NCBI RefSeq assembly: GCF_003122205.1
Contig: NZ_QEYE01000003.1
Span: 124,001 to 188,000 of the forward strand
From: Maritimibacter sp. 55A14
Lineage (GTDB): Bacteria > Pseudomonadota > Alphaproteobacteria > Rhodobacterales > Rhodobacteraceae
DNA: 64,000 bases
Reading direction: 5' to 3'
This document shows, in pieces, positions 19,904 to 26,347 of the stretch. The notes under the pieces are model-generated. The model was given only the letters and a program-made list of their open reading frames with translations, did not search any database and had not been told where the DNA came from. How positions within the stretch are numbered: position 1 is the first letter of the stretch; every line of letters starts with the position of its first letter. The translations under genes were made by a program, and so were the position numbers.

Positions 19904-20920
19904 TCACTCGGCGACGGCTTCCAGATCGGCCTTCATCTGCTCGAGGATCTCCTTGCCGCTTTCGCCCGTCATCTCGATGAAGGCGGCCTCGACCTCGGAC
20001 GCGGTTTCCATGAAGGGCTGGCGCTCTTCTTCGGAGAGGATGTTGATTTCCATCTCCGGCTTGGCTTCCTTGATGTTCGCCAGCGCCTCCTCCTGAAGGC
20101 CCGACTGGTAGTCGAGGATGTACTCGAACGCGACATCGGTGGCGTTCTGGATCATCTGCTGCTCGTCCTCGGACAGGCCGTCATAGAAATCCTTGTTGGC
20201 CATCACCGCGGTGGTGAAGTTGTTGTGGCCGATGCAGGTGATGACATCCGTCACCTCGTACATCTTGGTGGATTCCAGGAAGAAGCCCGGATTTTCCTGA
20301 CCCTGAATGATGCCGGTCTGAAGCGCGCCATAGACCTCGCCCCAGGGCAGCGGCGTCGGCGTCGCGCCGAAGGCTTGGTAGCTCTCGACCAGGAGCGGGT
20401 TGGTCATCACCCGGAACTTGACCTCGTTGAGGTCGGCCGGGCTGTGAACCGGCTCCTGCGTGGTCATGCAGACCTCGCCCTCGGGGAACATGGTCAGCAG
20501 TTCCAATCCCTGCTGGGCGTAAAGTTCGGGGAACATCTCGTTGATCGCCTTGGACGTGCGGAAGAACTCACCAAGCTCCTCGGTGTCCTGCGGCAGCAGG
20601 TAAGGCACGAAGAAGACCTGCGCCTCCGGGATCAGCGAGCCGGTGAAGCCGGGGCTCTGATCCACGAACTGAAGGATGCCGGCCTGTGCCTGTTCCATTG
20701 TGTCGGCGCTCTCGCCCAGCGTGCCGAAGGGGAAGAGCTGGATCGTGTGATCTGAATTCGCCTCGACCTCCTCCTTGAACTTCTGCGCGAACTTGCCCTG
20801 GACCTCGTCCATCGCTTCCTCGAAGGCGTAACGCCAGGTATCGGCCTGCGCCATCATCGCGCTGGCCCCCAGCGCGGCGGCCGCGATCGTACCGAGTAAT
20901 GCGGTTTTGCGATTAGTCAT
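19904..20920 (-). CDS. uehA: TRAP transporter substrate-binding protein, ectoine/5-hydroxyectoine
   Basis: A 338-residue DctP-family periplasmic protein. The start at 20920 gives a Sec signal peptide (MTNRKTALLGTIAAAALGAS, cleavage after AQA near residue 26), with GAGAGGA before the ATG; an in-frame start seven codons upstream is less likely. The family blocks MTNPLLVESYQAFGATPTPL and LPWGEVYGALQTGIIQGQEN are present, including the conserved Arg-containing RVMTNP region. It delivers ectoines to UehBC. It is the first gene after enuR and has its own promoter. Confidence 0.9.
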   Translation of the reverse strand: MTNRKTALLGTIAAAALGASAMMAQADTWRYAFEEAMDEVQGKFAQKFKEEVEANSDHTIQLFPFGTLGESADTMEQAQAGILQFVDQSPGFTGSLIPEAQVFFVPYLLPQDTEELGEFFRTSKAINEMFPELYAQQGLELLTMFPEGEVCMTTQEPVHSPADLNEVKFRVMTNPLLVESYQAFGATPTPLPWGEVYGALQTGIIQGQENPGFFLESTKMYEVTDVITCIGHNNFTTAVMANKDFYDGLSEDEQQMIQNATDVAFEYILDYQSGLQEEALANIKEAKPEMEINILSEEERQPFMETASEVEAAFIEMTGESGKEILEQMKADLEAVAE

Positions 20921-21000
20921 GGACCATCCTCTCTGTTGCAAACGTCGATTGCCGATTTCCCGCGAACGGAACGCGGGGCCGGCTAGCGATGGGGCGACTG

Positions 21001-21024
21001 TGACTCGGGGTCAAAAGCGAGTCA
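21001..21024. promoter_or_regulatory. Inverted repeat in the uehA leader
   Basis: TGACTCG (21001-21007) and its exact complement CGAGTCA (21018-21024) flank a 10-nt spacer. It lies downstream of the predicted uehA -10 box and about 80 bp before the start codon. It could be a second operator or a leader hairpin. Confidence 0.45.
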
Positions 21025-21033
21025 ATTTGGATA

Positions 21034-21063
21034 ATTATATCATGACAATTAATGTTTTTCCAC
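21034..21063 (-). promoter_or_regulatory. uehA promoter with overlapping EnuR-type operator
   Basis: On the minus strand a perfect TATAAT -10 box occupies 21039-21034, and TGGAAA lies 17 bp upstream as a weak -35. AATTGTCATG fills the spacer between them. The same AATTGTCATG preceded by GTGGAAAA occurs in front of enuR. A repressor bound here would block polymerase, which fits EnuR as repressor of uptake genes. Confidence 0.6.
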
Positions 21064-21080
21064 CATTCGCGGCTTGATGC

Positions 21081-22469
21081 TCAGATCGCCATCAGAACCG
21101 GCTCCGGCGCGCTGCGCAGAAGGCGCGAGATCACCTCCAGCCCGCGCTCGAGATTTTCGCGCGACTCGCCACCCAGGCAGATTCGCACGCCAGGACGCCG
21201 CTCGCCCCCGTCGAGCGCGAAGGTGGTCCCCGGCGCGATCGCGACGCCGTTGATACGCGCGTGTTCCACGAGCACCGCGTCCCGCCAGGGCGGCTCCAGC
21301 GGCAGCCAAACATGCATCCCGTTGATGCTGGCGCGGAACGGCAGGCCGTGCAGGATGCGCTCGGCCAGGGCGTTGCGCTCGGCCAGCGCGGCGCGCTGGC
21401 GTTGCAGCAGATCGTCCGCCGTTCCGTCATTGATCCAGCGCGCCGCGATCTCGGCCATCAGGGGCGTGGCCATCCAATTGGTCACCAGATGGCGGCTTGC
21501 CGCCGCGCTCTCGCGCGTCTCGGGCACCACCAGGAACCCGATGCGCAACCCCGGCAGGATACACTTCGTCAGGCTGGTGAAGTAGAAGCTGCGTTCCCGC
21601 GCGAGCGCCGAGACCGGCGCGGGACGGCCTGGCTGCAATGGCCCCCAGGCATCGTTCTCAATGATCGCGATGTCATGGGCGCGTGCGATTTCGGCCAGTT
21701 CGCCGCGGCGGCGCGTGCCCATCATGGCCGCTTGAGGATTGAGCCCCGAAGGCATGACATAAAGGGCCTTCACCGGATCGCGGGCGCAGGCGGCGGCGAG
21801 GCTTTCGGGCAGAATGCCCTGCTCGTCGGTGGCCAGCCCCGCGACGCGCATGCCCAGATAGCGCGTCAGCGTCTTCAGTGTGTGATGGCTCAACGCCTCG
21901 GCCAGGATCAGATCGCCCGGCTGGGCCACGGTCATCAGCGCGACGGTCATCGCGGCGGTGGCTCCGTTGGTCAACAACACGCTCTGCCGTTCCAGCGGCA
22001 GACCGCAGCGTTTCAGCCAGCGCTCCGCCGCAGGCTGATAGGCCCTGAGCGCGCTCGACGGCCGGAAGGAGGAGATCGCAGTGGTCGGGAAGTTCTCGCT
22101 GAGCGCGGCCAGGACGTCGCGCATCGCATTCAGATGCGCCTGTTCCAGCACCGGCTTCAGGAGCGACAGGTCGATATCGCCGCCGAACTGCCGGTCCGGC
22201 GCGAACGGCGTCGCGGCCTCGGCTTGCGGCCGCCGGATGAAGCTGCCGCGCCCGACCTCGCCGTTGACGACGCCGCGCCGGATCAACTCGTCATAAGCGC
22301 GGCTGACGGTCTGAACGCTGAGCCCCAGATCGAAGGCCATCTGGCGATGCGTGGGCAACCTGTCGCCGGGCGACAGGAGCCCCGCATTGACCGCTGCCAC
22401 AACCGCCTCGGCCAGCGAACGGTAGGCGGGCCGGCGCAGCGTCCCGGGCTTTGGCGGCCATATTGTCAT
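21081..22469 (-). CDS. enuR: MocR/GntR-family PLP-dependent regulator of ectoine catabolism
   Basis: A 462-residue regulator with an N-terminal GntR winged helix (residues about 15-75, RLPTHRQMAFDLGLSVQTVS) and a C-terminal type-I aminotransferase-like domain. The PLP lysine is in YFTSLTK, and IIENDAWGPL carries the Asp that contacts the cofactor. EnuR proteins senses ectoine degradation intermediates (N-acetyl-diaminobutyrate and diaminobutyrate) through PLP and derepress uehABC-eut. The start is put at 22469 (MTIWPP); in-frame starts at 22478 and a GTG at 22517 would place the operator-like repeats inside the gene. It directly precedes uehA on the same strand. Confidence 0.9.
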   Translation of the reverse strand: MTIWPPKPGTLRRPAYRSLAEAVVAAVNAGLLSPGDRLPTHRQMAFDLGLSVQTVSRAYDELIRRGVVNGEVGRGSFIRRPQAEAATPFAPDRQFGGDIDLSLLKPVLEQAHLNAMRDVLAALSENFPTTAISSFRPSSALRAYQPAAERWLKRCGLPLERQSVLLTNGATAAMTVALMTVAQPGDLILAEALSHHTLKTLTRYLGMRVAGLATDEQGILPESLAAACARDPVKALYVMPSGLNPQAAMMGTRRRGELAEIARAHDIAIIENDAWGPLQPGRPAPVSALARERSFYFTSLTKCILPGLRIGFLVVPETRESAAASRHLVTNWMATPLMAEIAARWINDGTADDLLQRQRAALAERNALAERILHGLPFRASINGMHVWLPLEPPWRDAVLVEHARINGVAIAPGTTFALDGGERRPGVRICLGGESRENLERGLEVISRLLRSAPEPVLMAI

Positions 22470-22517
22470 GAAATCCATTGATTGCGATTCGCATGACAAT
22501 TTACAAGTGTTTTCCAC
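22462..22517. promoter_or_regulatory. enuR upstream operator region
   Basis: ATTGTCATG at 22462-22470 and its exact complement CATGACAAT at 22492-22500 form an inverted repeat 30 bp centre to centre (about three helical turns). TTTTCCAC follows at 22510-22517. CATGACAATT and TTTTCCAC recur together before uehA. The inner arm overlaps the start codon, suggesting that EnuR represses its own gene. Confidence 0.55.
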
Positions 22518-22566
22518 TTGGCCATCCTCGCCCGCGCCGCGTTCCGCCGCGCGGACCGGCCCGCCC

Positions 22567-23112
22567 TCAGCGGCGCGAGAGCAGGCTGTCGGGACGCGCC
22601 CGCGCCAGCCCGGCGGTGATCACCCCGGTCAGCCCCGCTTTCACCAGATCGCCGGGAATGAACGGCAGCATCGCCGCGCTCGCGGCCGGCAGGGTCATGC
22701 CCGCAACCAGCGCCAGCCCGATGATGCCGGGGATGTAGAGCACCACGATCCCGCCCAGAATGCTGCCCGCGATCGCCGCCCAGAGCACCGGTACGGCGCG
22801 CCAGCGCTCCATGATCAGACCGGCGGTGAAGGCAGCCATCGGGAAGCCCACGAGAAAGCCCACCGTCGGTCCCGCGAAGACCCCCAGCCCGCCGCGTCCG
22901 CCGGCCAGGAGCGGCAGACCCAGCGCCACCAGCAGCAGGAAGAGCAGCACCGCCAGCGCGCCGCGCCGCGCGCCCAGCACCGTGCCGCAGAGCATCACGC
23001 CAAGGCTCTGCGCGGTCACCGGTACGCCGAAAGGCAGCACAAGCTGCGGGATCAGGCCCAGTGCCGCGATCAGCGCGGCGAAAAGGGCAATAAGGGCGAC
23101 GTTGCGTTCCAT
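22567..23112 (-). CDS. bioY: Biotin ECF transporter S component BioY
   Basis: A 181-residue integral membrane protein with six hydrophobic segments. BioY signature regions are VPVTAQSLGVMLCGTVLGAR near residue 30 and GPTVGFLVGFPMAAFTAG. It binds biotin with high affinity and works with BioM and BioN. The start at 23112 gives MERNVALIALFAAL; upstream in-frame codons add a non-hydrophobic stretch. It is the last gene of bioMNY, about 50 bp after bioN. Confidence 0.93.
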   Translation of the reverse strand: MERNVALIALFAALIAALGLIPQLVLPFGVPVTAQSLGVMLCGTVLGARRGALAVLLFLLLVALGLPLLAGGRGGLGVFAGPTVGFLVGFPMAAFTAGLIMERWRAVPVLWAAIAGSILGGIVVLYIPGIIGLALVAGMTLPAASAAMLPFIPGDLVKAGLTGVITAGLARARPDSLLSRR

Positions 23113-23161
23113 GACGTATCTCCATTGCGTCGGTCTCGCGGCGAACCTGCCGCCGGTCTCA

Positions 23162-23764
23162 TCACCTGGGTACGCCGCCGCGCGCGCGCAGGGCTTCGGC
23201 CACATGTTCCGCATCATCTATCGCCAGAAGGGTGAAGGGCGCAACAACTCTCCATCCAGGCCGCCCCTTGGCACGGGCGCGCCACGCCTCGGTGAGCGCC
23301 CTGCCCTTGATCGCCAGCACCGGGATGAAGCGGATCACCATCGCGATCGCGATCTCCAGCGCCCCGGTGCGCAAGCCCAGCCGCCGGAGCGGCGCGAGCA
23401 CCCGGCGCAGGACGCCGATCATGTCATCGAGCCGGGTCGTCATCGTCACCAGGTTGGCCAGCCCCACCGCGGCCAGCAGCCGCGCGGCGATGCCCGCCCC
23501 CTGAAGCGCGGTTTCGGTGAACCAGTGCCACAGGAAGATCACCACCAAGAATGGAATGAGCGGGCGCAGCGCCCACAGTCCGGCCCGCGCGAAGTCCCGG
23601 CCCGGCAGCAGGTAGAGCCCCGCCACCGCCGCCAGCGCGCCAAGCTGAACGCTGAGGCTGCCGGTCAGCACCAGCCCCAGCGTCACCGCGCAAAGGAGCG
23701 CCAGTTTCGGCCCCGCGGGCAGCCGATGCCAGGGCGTCTCAATCGGCGAGGTCAGTGCGATCAT
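23162..23764 (-). CDS. bioN: Biotin ECF transporter T component BioN
   Basis: A 200-residue membrane protein of the EcfT/CbiQ family. It has hydrophobic segments at about 20-50 and 60-110, and the cytoplasmic ALTEAWRARAKGRPG region near residue 160, equivalent to the ARG coupling motif that contacts the ATPase. Its start at 23764 overlaps the end of bioM by 26 nt. It links BioM to BioY. Confidence 0.88.
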   Translation of the reverse strand: MIALTSPIETPWHRLPAGPKLALLCAVTLGLVLTGSLSVQLGALAAVAGLYLLPGRDFARAGLWALRPLIPFLVVIFLWHWFTETALQGAGIAARLLAAVGLANLVTMTTRLDDMIGVLRRVLAPLRRLGLRTGALEIAIAMVIRFIPVLAIKGRALTEAWRARAKGRPGWRVVAPFTLLAIDDAEHVAEALRARGGVPR

Positions 23765-24476
23765 CGCGCGCCTCCATCGCCTCGGTGAAAGCCGCGAGCA
23801 CCGTGCCGGCGGGGCCGTCCATCGCCAGCCGGCCGGCCTCCAGCCAGAGCACCCGGTCATAGCGGGTCAGCGCCGCGGGATCGTGGCTTATATGCAGAAG
23901 CTGCTGGTCCAGCCCGTCGAGATATCGCCCCAGCGCGCGCGTGGTCGGGATGTCGAGCCCGGCAAAGGGCTCGTCCAGCACGATCAGCCGCGGCTCCATC
24001 GCCAGCACCGCCATCAGGCAGACAAGGTGCCGCTGGCCCTGGCTGAGCGTATGCACCGCCCGGTACGCCCAATGTGCCCGCCCGAACCGCTTCAGCATGG
24101 CGTGCGCGCCCTGCCGCGCGGCGTCGCGCCCCTGCCCGAGTTGACCGAGGCCAAAGGCCAGTTCCTCCTCCACCGTGGGAAAGATGATCTGGTGGTCGGG
24201 GTTCTGGAAGAGGATGCCGACCTGGCGGATCGCCGCGGCGCGGTCGGAGGCGACATCGACGCCGCCCACCCGCACGGTCCCCGCATCAGGCGCGATCAGC
24301 CCGCAGACGAGCCGCGCCAGGGTGGACTTGCCGGACCCGTTGCGCCCGACAACGCCGATCCGCCGCTCTGTCAGGTCGAGCGTCAACCCGTCGATCGCCT
24401 GGCGCGCGCCCAGCCGGCAGGAGACGCCGGTAAGCCGCGCCCCCGCCCCCGTTTCGCTGATCCCGCCCGCCTGCAT
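23739..24476 (-). CDS. bioM: Biotin ECF transporter ATPase BioM
   Basis: A 245-residue ABC ATPase. Walker A is GRNGSGKST (about residues 44-52), the signature is LSQGQRHLVCLM (about 144), Walker B is LIVLDEPFAGLD (about 163-174), and the H-loop HISHDP. The Q-loop is ILFQNPDHQIIFPTVEEE, the longer form typical of ECF ATPases. First gene of bioM-bioN-bioY. The upstream region is shared with the divergent oxidoreductase gene; no biotin-operator match was recognised. Confidence 0.92.
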   Translation of the reverse strand: MQAGGISETGAGARLTGVSCRLGARQAIDGLTLDLTERRIGVVGRNGSGKSTLARLVCGLIAPDAGTVRVGGVDVASDRAAAIRQVGILFQNPDHQIIFPTVEEELAFGLGQLGQGRDAARQGAHAMLKRFGRAHWAYRAVHTLSQGQRHLVCLMAVLAMEPRLIVLDEPFAGLDIPTTRALGRYLDGLDQQLLHISHDPAALTRYDRVLWLEAGRLAMDGPAGTVLAAFTEAMEARDDRTDLAD

Positions 24477-24640
24477 TCGCCCGGCTCCGTTCCGGCCCCA
24501 CTCTGCCCGCCCCTATACGCCGCGCACGCCGCCAAGGCAAAGCCCCGCCGCAAGCCGGGCGCGCGATACGCATAATCGGTTTGACGCCGACTGCGGGCGG
24601 GGGGAGAGTGGCGCGGGACGACGCGGCGGGGATATTCGGC

Positions 24641-25891
24641 ATGGCAGGGGACAGACGCAAGGTGGTGGTGATCGGCGCGGGCATCGTCGGCGTCTCGACC
24701 GCAATCGAGCTGCACCGCGCGGGCCATGACGTGACGCTGATCGACCGCGGCGCACCCGGCGACGGGACGAGCTATGGCAATGCCGGGTTGCTGGCCTCCT
24801 GCGCGATCGTACCGGTGACCGTGCCGGGGGTCGTCGCCAAGGCTCCGAAAATGCTTCTCGGCCGCGATCAGCCGCTCTACCTGCGCTGGTCCTACCTGCC
24901 CCGGCTGCTGCCCTGGCTCGCGCGGTATCTGAGCCACGCGACCGGCCCGGAAACCCGCCGCATCGCCGCCGCGCTGATGCCGTTGATCGGCGATAGCCTG
25001 GCCGACCATCAGGCACTGGCCGAGGGCACCGGGGCGGAGCGGTATGTCGTGCCCTCGGATTACCTCTATGTCTATCGCAGCCGCGCGGAATACGAGGCCG
25101 ACGCGCTGACCTGGGACATCCGGCGCGCGCACGGGTTCCGCTGGACCGAGATGGAGCGCGAGGCACTGGCCGCGCATGATCCGGTCTTCGCGCCGCTGCT
25201 GGGCTTCGCCGCACGGATCGGCAATCACGGGCGCATCAGCGACCCCGGCGCCTATGTCAAGGCGCTGGCCCGGCATCTGGAGGCACAGGGCGGGCGCGTC
25301 CTGAAGGCCGAGGTCAGCAACATTGCCCGCGCTGAGGGCCGCGTGACCGGCGTGCGCGCGGGCGGCGAGACGATCGCCTGCGACACCGCGGTGCTGACCA
25401 CCGGCGCCTGGTCGGGGCCGCTGGCGCGCGCGTTGGGGCTGCGCATCCCGCTGGAGACCGAGCGCGGCTATCACATCGAGCTGTGGGAGCCCTCGGCCAT
25501 GCCGCGCGCGCCCTCGATGATCGCGGCGGGCAAGTTCGTGGCCACGCCGATGGAGGGCCGCCTGAGGCTGGCAGGAGTGGTGGAGTTCGGCGGGCTGGAG
25601 GCCGGTCCGTCCCGCGCGCCCTTCGAGATGCTGCGCCGCAGCCTGCAGGCGGCGATGCCCGGCATCACCTGGGCGGAGTGCACCGAATGGATGGGCCACC
25701 GCCCGGCCACGACGGATTCGCTGCCCGTCATCGGCCCGGCCCCCGGCGTCGCTGGGGCATGGGTCGGCTTCGGGCACCAGCATGTGGGGCTGACCGGCGG
25801 GCCGAAAACCGGACGCCTGCTGGCCCAGATGATTTCCGGGCAGAGCCCCAATATCGACATGGTCCCCTATGCGGCCGACCGGTTCGGCTGA
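24641..25891 (+). CDS. FAD-dependent D-amino-acid dehydrogenase-like oxidoreductase
   Basis: A 416-residue DAO-family flavoprotein. The start at 24641 places the FAD motif VIGAGIVGVSTAIELHRAGH at residues 9-28 and a terminal acidic residue in TLID. The C-terminal block MGHRPATTDSLPVIGPAPG and GFGHQHVGLTGGPKTG are typical of DadA-like enzymes, which oxidise D-amino acids to oxo acids and pass electrons to the quinone pool. Actual substrate unknown. It is monocistronic and converges on the UspA gene at 25913. Confidence 0.85.
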   Translation: MAGDRRKVVVIGAGIVGVSTAIELHRAGHDVTLIDRGAPGDGTSYGNAGLLASCAIVPVTVPGVVAKAPKMLLGRDQPLYLRWSYLPRLLPWLARYLSHATGPETRRIAAALMPLIGDSLADHQALAEGTGAERYVVPSDYLYVYRSRAEYEADALTWDIRRAHGFRWTEMEREALAAHDPVFAPLLGFAARIGNHGRISDPGAYVKALARHLEAQGGRVLKAEVSNIARAEGRVTGVRAGGETIACDTAVLTTGAWSGPLARALGLRIPLETERGYHIELWEPSAMPRAPSMIAAGKFVATPMEGRLRLAGVVEFGGLEAGPSRAPFEMLRRSLQAAMPGITWAECTEWMGHRPATTDSLPVIGPAPGVAGAWVGFGHQHVGLTGGPKTGRLLAQMISGQSPNIDMVPYAADRFG

Positions 25892-25912
25892 TCTCGCGAG
25901 GTTGCGGCGCGG

Positions 25913-26347
25913 TCAGACCCGCACGACATGCACCGAGCAATCCGCGTGGCGCACCACGCGCGCGGCGTTGGGGCCCAGCAGGTAATCCTTGAAATCCGGC
26001 TTGTGCGCGCCGATCACGATCAAATCGGTCCCGGCCTGCGCCGCGGTCTGGAGTATCTGCTCATAGGCGTTCCCGGTCGCCACGACATGACGTATCTCCT
26101 TGTTGGCCTCCGCGCCCAAGGCCTTTTCAACGAGCGTTTTGAGCGCCTTGCGCGCCGCACCCACCGCCGCGTCGTGATGGCCTTCCTCGAAGAAGCCGCC
26201 GACCATGCTCATCCCGAAATCGGGGACCACGGTGATGACATCAAGGCGCGCGCCATCGAGCGCAGCCAATCGTGCGGCGGTTTTCAGAACTTCGATATCC
26301 ACCTTGGGCTGGCTGACGTCGACGGCACACAGGACAGAGGTGCTCAT
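25913..26347 (-). CDS. Universal stress protein linked to the TAXI TRAP transporter
   Basis: A 144-residue UspA-fold protein (MSTSVLCAVDVSQPKVDIEV). The nucleotide loop reads GAHKPDFKDYLLGPNA, so the G-2x-G-9x-G-S/T pattern is broken (GAHK, GPN). It is predicted not to bind ATP in the usual way. Its ATG overlaps the stop of the TRAP permease by 4 nt, so it is co-translated and probably modulates that transporter. Confidence 0.87.
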   Translation of the reverse strand: MSTSVLCAVDVSQPKVDIEVLKTAARLAALDGARLDVITVVPDFGMSMVGGFFEEGHHDAAVGAARKALKTLVEKALGAEANKEIRHVVATGNAYEQILQTAAQAGTDLIVIGAHKPDFKDYLLGPNAARVVRHADCSVHVVRV

